Assembly: GCF_021596945.1 (NCBI RefSeq)
Contig: NZ_CP063779.1
Location: forward strand, 4,500,001-4,564,000
From: Mongoliitalea daihaiensis
Lineage (GTDB): Bacteria > Bacteroidota > Bacteroidia > Cytophagales > Cyclobacteriaceae
DNA length: 64,000 bases
Direction: 5' to 3'
Position numbers and translations under genes: made by a program
In this document: piece after piece, positions 28,254 to 36,378 of the stretch
How positions within the stretch are numbered: the first letter of the stretch is position 1
How the letters are laid out: every line of letters starts with the position of its first letter
The notes under the pieces: model-generated
Databases searched by the model: none
What the model saw: the letters and a program-made list of their open reading frames with translations, nothing else
Told to the model about the DNA's origin: nothing

Positions 28254-29000
28254 TTAACTATTTTCTGCCAGAATAATGGATGCCGCATTATGCGCCCCAT
28301 TGCTCAAGGCATAATGCTGTCCATTGACCAACTGTAAGAACTCTATTCCTAGGAGAAAAACCTTGTGCGGATTTACCAAGGTGGCTTTGTCAACGCTCAA
28401 GCTAATTTCGGTGGTCAGACCAGCAACAGGTATCTCTTCGGAACTATCCATCAGGAAGTTTCTCTCTAAGGATAAGAAGTCCACTGATGCACCAACAGCA
28501 AATACTCTGAAATGTGTGGCTCCTTCAGGAATCCATACGAAGTCCGATGGTTGAAATGGCGGAATAGAAATTTGCCACTCAGTTTCGGAATTGTTGTAGG
28601 TGATTTCAGGCTTAAGAACAGATGCCAAATTAGCTCTGACATTCATGTCCAATCCTTGCATTAATTGCCAATCACCTTCTGAGACCTGGCGCTCACCTCT
28701 AATATTAACCGGGTCGGTTCTCAGGATTTCGAGCATTCTTCTTACCATACGCTGATGCAATCGTGGATCGGAGATTTTAATCAATGCCGGTCTGATTGTG
28801 TCTTTTAGTAATTTGACAGCAGCAGCATTGATTGTAAATTCAGCGATGTTCTCACGCGTTCTCGCATACCGTGGGTCAGACATGATTCTTGACCTGCTTA
28901 CGCCTCCTTTTTCTCTGGCTTGATAACCATCGCGGTTCTTGAAGAAATTCAATCTTCCAACATTACCGCTTAGTGTAATGATACTCGTTTGTTTTGCCAT
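28254..29000 (-). CDS. conserved Bacteroidota protein of unknown function (cassette lead gene)
   Basis: A 248-residue protein starting MAKQTSIITLSGNVGRLNF, then DGYQAREKGGVSRSRI and YARTRENIAEF. I recognise this as a common but uncharacterised Bacteroidota family whose members begin MAKQ..I...G..G.L.FYK..DGY.AREKGG. The N-terminal 115 residues are basic and helical (RLHQRMVRRMLEIL). The C-terminal half is beta-rich (WIPEGATHFRVFAVGASVDF). No signal peptide or catalytic motif was seen. It is the first gene of the four-gene cassette. Phage- or contractile-structure-like roles are possible but unsupported. Confidence 0.7.
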   Translation of the reverse strand: MAKQTSIITLSGNVGRLNFFKNRDGYQAREKGGVSRSRIMSDPRYARTRENIAEFTINAAAVKLLKDTIRPALIKISDPRLHQRMVRRMLEILRTDPVNIRGERQVSEGDWQLMQGLDMNVRANLASVLKPEITYNNSETEWQISIPPFQPSDFVWIPEGATHFRVFAVGASVDFLSLERNFLMDSSEEIPVAGLTTEISLSVDKATLVNPHKVFLLGIEFLQLVNGQHYALSNGAHNAASIILAENS

Positions 29001-29102
29001 TTTTGCTTTGGTTTAAAGTAAAACATAGTCAAATATGGCTGATGATGAGAAGGTTAAGAAATGAATGTGCGGATCGTGCGGATTTTGCGGAAGTTGCGGA
29101 AA

Positions 29103-29177
29103 AAATAGTGAACAGTGAGTAGTGAGCAGTGAATAGTGGGGAATGAGGAATGAGGATTGAGGAATTTGGAATGAGGG
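29103..29177. repeat. imperfect 7-bp periodic repeat tract
   Basis: The stretch reads as degenerate heptamers (AACAGTG, AGTAGTG, AGCAGTG, AATAGTG, then AGGAATG-type units). Similar tracts recur near 29715-29780, 30355-30376, 33693-33775, 34309-34350 and 36024-36080. The organisation resembles the STRR heptanucleotide repeats of cyanobacteria; function unknown. Confidence 0.7.
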
Positions 29178-29212
29178 GGTTCTTTTGGACCAGCGAGGGT
29201 TGTGTGGAGTGT

Positions 29213-29440
29213 TAAGTGTTCAATGTGGGATGCGTCCGCTGTCTCCTGATAAGCCTGAAGGGCTTAAATCACTATTAACCCCGGGTAAGGTGTTACAGTA
29301 ATTGTTTTGTGTTCTGACATCTTTTCACACCGCAACCCGGGGAGAGGAATCGTCTTCAGAAGCCAGAGGCTCGCAGGGTAATTGTGGTCGAGCCATCCCC
29401 GTCATACGAGCCGATATGAGGATAATTTTCTTTGGATCGT
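29213..29440 (+). repeat. repeat A, copy 1 (multi-hairpin)
   Basis: About 230 bp. It contains hairpin AAGCC-tgaag-GGCTT, a 64-nt hairpin closed by CCCCGGGT/ACCCGGGG with GGTGT/ACACC inside (29279-29342), and GGCTCG/CGAGCC arms. It is nearly identical to copy 2 (29904-30132) and related to copies at 34440, 34950 and 35370. Repeat B follows at 29543. Confidence 0.85.
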
Positions 29441-29542
29441 CTGGCTGTATGGGATTTGAAATCCTCTAGATGAATTAGTTTTTTTGGGGATTTATTAGCT
29501 CAATTTGAACCAAAATGATTAATGCAATTTGCTTTCATTGTC

Positions 29543-29716
29543 GTTACTTTTGTCATTGCCACAAAAGTAACCAAAAAGGCTAGTCAGAAAAATCCTTCTC
29601 CCCGCAGGGCCCACGCCGGCCTGTCTGCCTATAAAATAACACTTTTCGATCTGCATCGACAGGCAGGCCCGGTTTTCTGACCTCCTCCCCGCAGCAGTAT
29701 AACCAGCGGAGGTGAA
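29543..29716 (+). repeat. repeat B, copy 1, with one 48-bp insert unit
   Basis: It begins with palindromic GTTACTTTTG...CAAAAGTAAC, then GTCAGAAAA and, at the far end, its complement TTTTCTGAC. Between them a GC-rich core carries one 48-bp unit bounded by CCTGTCTGCC and GACAGGCAGG. Confidence 0.85.
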
Positions 29717-29741
29717 TAGTGAGTAGTGAGCAGTGAACAGT

Positions 29742-29870
29742 GGGGAATGTGGAATGAAGAATGATGAATTTAGAATGAATGATGTGAGATCCTAAAGACC
29801 AGCCAGGGTTGTTTGGATTGTTAAGTGTTCAGGGTAAATGGTTAAGTGTGGGGGGCGCTACATATTAACA
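29742..29870. repeat. left copy of 128-bp direct repeat bracketing the terpene-synthase island
   Basis: Nearly identical (two mismatches seen by eye) to 36042-36169, same orientation, 6.3 kb apart. It includes heptamer filler plus AGACCAGCCAGGGTTG and GTTAAGTGTTCAGGG. Confidence 0.85.
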
Positions 29871-29903
29871 TTTAACTTTTAACATTGAACGTTCCTGTAT
29901 GGC

Positions 29904-30132
29904 TGTTAAGTGTTTAATGTGGGATGCGTCCGCTGTCTCCTGATAAGCCTGAAGGGCTTAAACCATTATTAACCCCGGGTAAGGTGTTACAGTAATTGTT
30001 TTATGTACTGACATCTTTTCACACCGCAACCCGGGGAGAGGAATCGTCTTCAGAAGCCAGAGGCTCGCAGGGTATTTGTGGTCGAGCCATCCCCGTCATA
30101 CGAGCCGATATGAGGATAATTTTTCTTTAGAT
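29904..30132 (+). repeat. repeat A, copy 2
   Basis: Near-identical to copy 1 at a spacing of 694 bp. The 64-nt CCCCGGGT/ACCCGGGG hairpin lies at 29973-30036. Confidence 0.85.
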
Positions 30133-30235
30133 CACTGGAATGGAGAATTGCGGTTTTTTAGGAAAATTGGGTTTGATGGGAATTTATAAGCCGAATTTTG
30201 AACCTAAATCATTGATGCTCTTTGCCTTCATTGTC

Positions 30236-30355
30236 GTTACTTTTGTCATGCCACAAAAGTAACCAAAAAGGCTAGTCAGAAAAATCCTTCCCCCCGCAGG
30301 GCCCATGCCGGCCAGGTTTTCTGACCTCCCCCCCGCCAGTACTGCCAGCGGAGGG
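30236..30355 (+). repeat. repeat B, copy 2, no insert unit
   Basis: Same ends as copy 1, but the 48-bp CCTGTC...GACAGG unit is missing, so it represents an empty form. Confidence 0.83.
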
Positions 30356-30648
30356 GAATAGTGAGCAGTGAATAGTTAAAAGTGATAATTTTAAAAATTG
30401 TACTTTTTCAATATACTATGAATAATTATATGGTTTCTTGGTTTTTCGCCAAAAGTCGGCGAATGGTCGGGAGGCATACGGGACATGGTCGGAACACGGT
30501 CGGAACATATACGGCTAAAAACAAAGAATTTGGAGCGATAATTATGATTATTTCTGTAGTTTTATAAATTTTTAAAGACATCTTAAATATTAAAAATTAG
30601 CATTATTTGATGATAATTAACCCACATTTAATCATTGCTCTAGTGAAA

Positions 30649-30849
30649 TCAAGACCCCTCAATATAGGGGTCAATGTCTTCTAACGGAATACCAGAGAAT
30701 TGGGAAAACTCTCTGATGGTTACAAATTGATGGGGTTCTTTTTTGAAATACATGCGTACCTTTTGCAAGAGATTCTGGGAATACCTCTCCGACTTCGAAG
30801 TCATCCGCTGGATGTCTTGGGGATATATTACGCACCTTTTCTTTTGCAT
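30649..30849 (-). CDS. small conserved Bacteroidota protein, HTH-like
   Basis: A 66-residue protein, MQKKRCVIYPQDIQRMTSKSE..., ending FSQFSGIPLEDIDPYIEGS. I recognise the pattern (RCVIYP.DIQR.TGKSERYA..LL..IR....K..HQFVT..EFS.Y.GI) as a recurring small Bacteroidota family, probably a helical, excisionase/MerR-like DNA-binding fold. It lies alone between repeat clusters. An inverted repeat (GACCCCT/AGGGGTC, 30653-30672) overlaps the last codons and may act as a terminator stem, though no T-run follows. Function unknown. Confidence 0.75.
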   Translation of the reverse strand: MQKKRCVIYPQDIQRMTSKSERYSQNLLQKVRMYFKKEPHQFVTIREFSQFSGIPLEDIDPYIEGS

Positions 30850-31204
30850 GACTTAGGCAATAGTAATTTTAACTTGTTTGCTTGATGCAATTGGAAATGA
30901 GTATTAGAGGATGTGGTAGGATTTAGATTTTAGATTTTAGATCTTTTGTTTTTGTTTTTTTAGTTATGTTGGATTTTGAATAAGCGCAATTTAAGGATTC
31001 AAAGAAAGTTTCCTTGACCAATACGTATGACGTAAGATTTTCTTTTAATAAAGCCTTGAGATAATCAATTGCCTTAAAGATTTCTTGATACTAAAGGCTG
31101 GTCAATTATGTTGGCTTCTCTAGAACATAAGAGCTAACCAAGTGTTGATTCAAAAAAGGGCGTGTGTTCAAAAAAGGGGGTACAGCAAGGTAATTATTGG
31201 GCAA
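30850..31204. other. intergenic, no gene seen
   Basis: 355 bases between the small HTH-like gene and the terpene-synthase gene. A short tandem run of a TTTAGAT-like heptamer lies at 30922-30942. Nothing else was recognised. Confidence 0.45.
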
Positions 31205-32752
31205 TTAAAAATCTATATATCGTTTAGTATCAAATATAGACCATTCAACAGCTCCAGCGATTTGGTACTTGATATTTTTCATGAGGAGCATTTTATCCTG
31301 AGTTTTAAGGGTGTATGCTTCGCTCAATTGTCTATCTATTTCCAAAAACTTTTTCAAATCTTCGCTATGCTCTATGATAACAGCATTGATTGCCTCTTCT
31401 TCTGTTAAGTTTTGATGAATCTGTAAGAGCGATAGTAAGTTATGATAATCGTTTAGCTGTTTTTCTTTTTGGTATGAAAGTAAGTCATTGGATTTGAAAA
31501 TTAGATTAGAGGCTGCCCTCTTATAATTTGCCAAACTATTCCAATGCTTATACACTCCAGGTGCAACGTCTTCCAATACAAATCGGGAAAAATCCAGTGC
31601 CAAGTTTCCACCAGAAAAAAATGGTCTTTTCTTAGCATACTCTGCTATGCTAGGAATGGATCCCTTATCCAGATTTTTTGCTTCCCATCTATTCGCAAGG
31701 GCATATTGGTATAAAGACTCTTTGAAAATCTCTGTGAATTTTTCAGATGCAAGTGATGTGAATTCATCCCAGAGATTCCCAAAAGCATTCCAAAAGAGTG
31801 CTATTTTCCCTGAACCTCTTGGGGTTTTATTTTTACAAACAATCGAATTGACACCAAGCACTATTTTTTCCCAAAATTTCTCTTTTTGTCCTTTTGGAAG
31901 TTTATCTGTAAAGTCATCCATAAAGAAAAGCCAGACAAAAAACTTCCCTATCCAAATTGCTTTTTCTAGGGATGCATCCGGGTATAGTCTACATGAAAGG
32001 TATGGCATTTTCATCCTGTCAAATATCAGTCGTGTTTTGGTATTAAAGAATAGTTTGTGCTGAATCGCCCATTCCAATGCAAAAGAATGTACATGGTCTA
32101 CTTGAGGATGACACTCTGAGGAAAACGGGTAATTGAAGATATTTTCTTCTAACGCTTTGACTGAGAAGGATTTTCTGCTTCGAAAGAGTTGACTACTGAA
32201 TCTACTAAGGGTTCGTCGATTGACCTGAAGCAGTGAGGCAGTCTCGAAAGAATTGAATACTTTAAAAAAGTGGTGGTGATCTTTTTTAATGAGCGGAAGA
32301 GCTTTGGAGTAATGCATTTGTGAAATCCTCATCCATTTTTGATTAGACCCTTTTGCTGATTGGATGAGTGCCTGGGAGAAAGCTTTCAACTGAGTTAAGT
32401 TATTTAAAATTGAAGATTCTGCCCTTCTGGACACCTTGATTAATTTTGCATTTTCTTTGACAATCAAATAGTTGTCGCTAGGGGATTTTGAAAAATAGGC
32501 ATCCATATCGAAGGCTACTTCTTTTCGAAAGAATGGTCTGATTAAACGTTTTTGTGGACAGTACAGGGCGAGCGTTCCTTCCATTACCAAATAAGCCTGA
32601 TCTTCGTTTTCTCCAGGCTTCCTTAAAACAGTACCTTTTTTTAGTTTTTCGGCCTCTAGATATTCAACGAGGGCAATCACATCTTTCAATTGGATAGACA
32701 TGATTTCGTCTAAAAAAGATTTGAGTGAAATTGGGTCAATGATCATTTTCAT
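31205..32752 (-). CDS. Crp-like sensor/HTH region fused to class I terpene synthase
   Basis: A 515-residue two-part protein. Residues 20-110 resemble a cyclic-nucleotide-binding beta-roll (KKGTVLRKPGENEDQAYLVMEGTLALY). Residues 168-190 resemble a Crp helix-turn-helix (TASLLQVNRRTLSRFSSQLF). Residues 220-515 form a class I terpene synthase with a complete active site: DDFTD at 279-283, a pyrophosphate-sensor arginine at 376 (46 residues before the next motif), the NSE triad NDLLSYQKE at 422-430, and the RY pair at 511-512. The enzyme half should cyclise a prenyl diphosphate; product unknown. There is no signal peptide or prenyltransferase neighbour. A separate Crp/Fnr regulator gene lies 222 bases upstream on the same strand. 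Confidence 0.88.
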   Translation of the reverse strand: MKMIIDPISLKSFLDEIMSIQLKDVIALVEYLEAEKLKKGTVLRKPGENEDQAYLVMEGTLALYCPQKRLIRPFFRKEVAFDMDAYFSKSPSDNYLIVKENAKLIKVSRRAESSILNNLTQLKAFSQALIQSAKGSNQKWMRISQMHYSKALPLIKKDHHHFFKVFNSFETASLLQVNRRTLSRFSSQLFRSRKSFSVKALEENIFNYPFSSECHPQVDHVHSFALEWAIQHKLFFNTKTRLIFDRMKMPYLSCRLYPDASLEKAIWIGKFFVWLFFMDDFTDKLPKGQKEKFWEKIVLGVNSIVCKNKTPRGSGKIALFWNAFGNLWDEFTSLASEKFTEIFKESLYQYALANRWEAKNLDKGSIPSIAEYAKKRPFFSGGNLALDFSRFVLEDVAPGVYKHWNSLANYKRAASNLIFKSNDLLSYQKEKQLNDYHNLLSLLQIHQNLTEEEAINAVIIEHSEDLKKFLEIDRQLSEAYTLKTQDKMLLMKNIKYQIAGAVEWSIFDTKRYIDF

Positions 32753-32824
32753 AGCTTCCTTTAGTTATCTCCAACAAACATTAATCACACAATAAAAATC
32801 GTCAACTAGGTCCATTTTTAGGCA

Positions 32825-32843
32825 GTTGAACCAATTATTCAAC
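32825..32843. promoter_or_regulatory. candidate operator upstream of the fusion gene
   Basis: Inverted repeat GTTGAA-ccaatta-TTCAAC, about 75 bases upstream of the start of the Crp-terpene synthase gene and downstream of the crp-like gene. The symmetry and size suit a dimeric Crp-type regulator, though it is not the TGTGA/TCACA consensus. Inference only. Confidence 0.3.
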
Positions 32844-32974
32844 CTGAAGGAGACCTCTTCTCTAATTAACGATTAAGTTAAATTTAAAGAACCAACTAAT
32901 TAATAAGCAAGTAAAAGATTAAAAAAAAATTCAAAATGATGAAAAATGAGACATAAAACTTAGATTTTATCATA

Positions 32975-33571
32975 TCACCTACTCGGGAAATAATTTTTAT
33001 TCATCAATTCCCTATACAAGTGTTGTCTAGAAACTCCTATGTATTTTGCTAAATCCTTGAACTTGGATTCAATGATTAAATCAGGGTTTCTAGTCTCCAA
33101 TAACCTGAGCTTGTCTGGAAGGCCCCGTTTATTTATTTCCGCAAAGGTTTCTAGTCGCTCAAATTCAAGTTTGTAGAGATGGCTAGTAATTTTTTTGAAA
33201 TACGCTGGATGGGGTATTAGTGCATTTTTAAACGTTTCACATGATATAGAAATCAGTTCAATATCACTCAGTGCAAACCAATTTAATGTTGGCATCATAG
33301 CTCCTACTATTTCCTGGTAATCTCCAAAGACCTCTTCTGAGTGGATGAGGTATGTCCAATCTCCTTTGACACTTTTATCTTTTGTGCCTATTACTAAGCC
33401 TTGATTCAAAAAGAATAGAGATTCCTTTCCTTGTGGTGTTTTAATGAGGCTGTTCTTTCGAAAGTGGTGATGATTGGACTGTTTGACCATGTCGAAGTAA
33501 ATCTCTTGGAAAAAGAGGTCATTTGCCAGGGCATATTTCTTAATTTGAAGCAATCGTTTGTAGTTGTTCAT
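32975..33571 (-). CDS. Crp/Fnr-family transcriptional regulator
   Basis: 198 residues from the chosen ATG. The frame extends 16 codons upstream, but MNNYKRLLQ fits the family start. An effector-binding beta-roll (about 35-120: FRKNSLIKTPQGKESLFFLNQGLVIG) is followed by the dimer helix and a C-terminal HTH, KFKDLAKYIGVSRQHLYREL. This is the divergent Bacteroidota type that lacks the canonical cAMP-binding arginine motif, so the ligand is unknown. It lies directly upstream of the Crp-like/terpene-synthase fusion gene, and a regulatory link is likely from position. Confidence 0.87.
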   Translation of the reverse strand: MNNYKRLLQIKKYALANDLFFQEIYFDMVKQSNHHHFRKNSLIKTPQGKESLFFLNQGLVIGTKDKSVKGDWTYLIHSEEVFGDYQEIVGAMMPTLNWFALSDIELISISCETFKNALIPHPAYFKKITSHLYKLEFERLETFAEINKRGLPDKLRLLETRNPDLIIESKFKDLAKYIGVSRQHLYRELMNKNYFPSR

Positions 33572-33692
33572 TTTGTAAGTAGTTGATTTGAAGCCCAATG
33601 AAAAGTAAACTTGTTTCAATTACCAAATTTTTGTTGGGTCAAGTTTTGAAATGCTTAAAAATTGGGACTTTTTCGTTGGGAAATTGGGAATG

Positions 33693-33775
33693 GGTAGTGA
33701 ATAGTAGAAAGAGAGTAGTGGGCAGTGAACAGTTGGCAATGTGGAATGGAGAATGAGGAATTTGGAATGAAAGGG
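33693..33775. repeat. imperfect 7-bp periodic repeat tract
   Basis: Same heptamer style as at 29103 (GAATAGT, GAACAGT, GGAATGT, GGAATGA-type units). It lies just upstream of the crp-like gene. Confidence 0.6.
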
Positions 33776-34439
33776 GATTCTTGGGAACTAACGATTGGGG
33801 TAAAAGTATATAAGGAACCACGAATTATGCGAATTGAACGAATTTCTTTTTTTCAATTTTTACTCGCATAGCTCGTAATTGCACGAAGTCCTTCAAAAAA
33901 CATTTTTCTGCTGATTTTCAGGCTGTCCGAGATTTGCAATCTTGGTCAGTAGATAATGAGGATTTGCAATCCTCTAGGGAAATTAGTTTTTTCTGGGGTG
34001 AGAATTTCTTGATTTTTGGAATCTATATGCTGCAAAATAAACTAAAATCATTGATGCTATTTGCCCTCATTGTCGTTACTTTTTGCATTGCCCTTTTTGA
34101 ATTAGAAATTAAGAATGGAGAATTAGGAATGAAAGAGAGTATAATGGACCTTCGGGGGTGGTTATTTTTGTTAATTGTTAAAATGCAGGGGCATTTACAT
34201 ATTATCTCTATCCAGTAATTATTAATCTGCGGATTTTTCTGCGCTTTCTGTGTTTTCTGCGAGAGACTTTCGGTTTTTCTGACGTCCCACCCGCACGTAC
34301 TACCAGCGGTAAGTGAACAGTTGGGAATGAGGAATTTGGAATGAAGAATGAACGAGGGTTATAAAAAAAGAGAGGGTCGTTTTTAAATCGTTTACTGTTA
34401 AATATATTGAATTTTAAGAGTGAATGGCATAGCCATGAT

Positions 34440-34560
34440 TGACATATCAGCCTCGGGTTTCAATCCGAGGAAGGAGGTTACACCCCTAATCCAGAGGCTC
34501 GCACGATGATTGCCTTCGAGCAGAAAGGCGCTTTCCGAGCCAATACGGACGTGATTGTCT
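34440..34560 (+). repeat. repeat A, copy 3 (shortened)
   Basis: It keeps the CCAGAGGCTCG...CGAGCC part and GATTGTCTTT end, but the 64-nt hairpin is replaced by CCTCGG-gtttcaat-CCGAGG. Repeat B copy 3 follows. Confidence 0.7.
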
Positions 34561-34648
34561 TTTAAATGTAATTACTGGAATTTGATTTTTTTATATTTAT
34601 AAGTTTTGGGTGGAGGTAAATGCTTTTGAGATTTTTACCTACATGTTC

Positions 34649-34915
34649 GTTACTTTTTGCATTGCCCAAAAAGTAACCAAAAACGCTAGTCAGAAAAATC
34701 CTTCTCCCCGCAGGGCCCACGCAGGCCTGTCTGCCTATAAAATAACACTTTTCGATCTGCATTGACAGGCAGGCCTGTCTGCCGTGAATACCTAGAGTAT
34801 AAATATATCATCGACAGGCAGGCCTGTCTGCCTACAAAATAACACTTTTCGATTTGCATCGACAGGCAGGCCCGGTTTTCTGACCTCCTGCCCGCAAGTG
34901 ACACCACCGGTTGGT
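34649..34915 (+). repeat. repeat B, copy 3, with three insert units
   Basis: Compared with copy 4, 145 extra bases are inserted at one point. These are three units of about 48 bp bounded by CCTGTCTGCC and GACAGGCAGG, with cores in the order a-b-a: core a contains AACACTTTTCGAT, core b contains ACCTAGAGTATAAAT. Confidence 0.85.
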
Positions 34916-34941
34916 TGTTAAAAATCTATCTCAAAAATCTC

Positions 34942-35130
34942 CATAAGCCTGAAGGGCTTAAATCTCTAATAACCCTGGGTAAGGTATTAAAGTAATTATT
35001 TTATGCACTGACATCTCCTCACACCGTAACCCAGGGACAGGAATTGCCTCTAAGATCCAGAGGCTCGCAGGATGATTGCATTCGTGCTAAAATGCGCTTT
35101 CCGAGCCGATATGGACGTGATTGTCTTTTA
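34942..35130 (+). repeat. repeat A, copy 4
   Basis: The 64-nt hairpin at 34973-35036 is closed by CCCTGGGT/ACCCAGGG. Relative to copies 1 and 2 one C-G pair is replaced by a T-A pair, a compensatory change. Confidence 0.83.
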
Positions 35131-35214
35131 AATGTAATTACTGGAATTTGATTTTTTTATATTTATAAGTTTTGGGTGGAGGTAAATGCTTTTGAGATTT
35201 TTACCTACATGTTC

Positions 35215-35335
35215 GTTACTTTTTGCATTGCCCAAAAAGTAACCAAAAACACTAGTCAGAAAAATCCTTCTCCCCGCAGGGCCCACGCAGGCCCGGTTTT
35301 CTGACCTCCTGCCCGCAAGTGACACCACCGGTTGG
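35215..35335 (+). repeat. repeat B, copy 4, no insert unit
   Basis: Flanks match copy 3 almost exactly over several hundred bases, but the 145-bp insert is absent. Confidence 0.83.
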
Positions 35336-35362
35336 TTGTTAAAAATCTATCTCAAAAATCTC

Positions 35363-35555
35363 CATAAGCCTGAAGGGCTTAAATCTCTAATAACCCTGGG
35401 TAAGGTGTTATAGTAATTATTTTATGCACTGACATCTCCTCACACCGCAACCCAGGGACAGGAATCGCCTCTAAGATCCAGAGGCTCGCACGATGATTGC
35501 ATTCGTGCTAAAAAGCGCTTTCCGAGCCGATAGGACGATAATTGTCTTTAGATCT
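35363..35555 (+). repeat. repeat A, copy 5
   Basis: Hairpin at 35394-35457, again CCCTGGGT/ACCCAGGG. The 3' part folds as CACGA/TCGTG inside GGCTCG/CGAGCC. Confidence 0.83.
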
Positions 35556-35649
35556 GACCTGAAAACCTAGATTTTTCTTTTGTAAGGAAATTGATATTTA
35601 TAAAGACTAATTGGTAACTAGAATATTGCTGCTATTTACTCTTATGGTC

Positions 35650-35873
35650 GTTACTTTTTGCATTGCCCAAAAAGTAACCAAAAAGGTTAGTCAGAAAAAT
35701 CCTTCCTCGCTCTAGGCCACCGCTGGCCTGTCTGCCTATAAAATAACACTTTTCGATCTGCATTGACAGGCAGGCCTGTCTGCCGTGAATACCTAGAGTA
35801 TAAATATATCATCGACAGGCAGGCCTGGTTTTCTGACCACCTCCCCGCCAGTACTGCAAGCGGCTAATGGTAA
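35650..35873 (+). repeat. repeat B, copy 5, with two insert units
   Basis: Same ends as other B copies. The insert is about 97 bp and consists of an a unit then a b unit. Confidence 0.82.
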
Positions 35874-36041
35874 ATGAAACGTGAACGTGATTTTTAATCC
35901 TAATAAATCTAAAATCTACCCTCTAAAATCTAAAATAATCAATCTGCGCCAAATCCGTTCAATCTCCTGGATCTGTGAGAGGTTTACGGTTTTCTGACGT
36001 CCCGCCCGCAAGTACTGCCAGCGGTAAGTGAACAGTGGGTT

Positions 36042-36169
36042 GGGAATGTGGAATGAAGAATGATGAATTTAGAATGAATGATGTGAGATCCTAAAGACCA
36101 GCCAGGGTTGTGTGGATTGTTAAGTGTTCAGGGTAAATGGTTAAGTGTGGGGGGCTCTACATATTAACT
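36042..36169. repeat. right copy of 128-bp direct repeat
   Basis: Partner of 29742-29870. The two mismatches noticed are GTTTGG/GTGTGG and GGCGCT/GGCTCT. Confidence 0.85.
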
Positions 36170-36378
36170 TTAAACATTGAACATTTCATCAGTGGATAGT
36201 TAAGTGTTCATGTTTAAATGAGGACTTCACTACATTTCGGTTACTTTAAGGGGAAGAATAAGTTGATTTTTTGACAAAGTTTTAACGTTTTTTGGAAAAA
36301 TGACACCTTAGGTGACAGAGTGATTTGGGAGATAAATTATTGATTTTTAGTTTTATACACGTAAAAACACACAGTTTT

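Larger units (their letters stand above)
29001..30648. other. repeat-dense intergenic region, no gene called
   Basis: 1.6 kb without a credible gene. It contains heptamer-periodic filler and two tandem copies of the A-B composite repeat (period about 694 bp), described in separate entries. A frame at 30382-30567 covers repeated GGTCGG motifs and is not considered real. Confidence 0.7.
33572..36378. other. repeat-dense intergenic region, no gene called
   Basis: 2.8 kb of non-coding repeats: heptamer tract (33693-33775), a degraded A-B copy (about 33900-34110), then A-B copies 3, 4 and 5, and the right 128-bp direct repeat. A short palindrome CACCTTAGGTG (36304-36314) precedes the MauE-like gene and could be an operator. 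Short frames here are simply repeats read as protein (for example translations of GACAGGCAGG). Confidence 0.75.

Noticed and set aside
30382-30567. Plus-strand frame of 61 codons
   Set aside because: It spans repeated GGTCGG motifs and low-complexity DNA; no start context or conservation.
33934-34218. Plus-strand frame of 94 codons
   Set aside because: It covers a degraded A-B repeat copy and has no protein-like conservation cues.
34724-34872. Alternating about 20-bp repeats and 28-29-bp spacers resembling a tiny CRISPR array
   Set aside because: The same spacers recur at other loci (29.6 and 35.7 kb), there are only three units, and no cas gene is in the window. They are palindromic insert units of repeat B.
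34562-35328. Minus-strand open frames at 34562-34762, 34686-34907 and 35128-35328
   Set aside because: They are translations of repeat B and its insert units, and repeat themselves at each copy.
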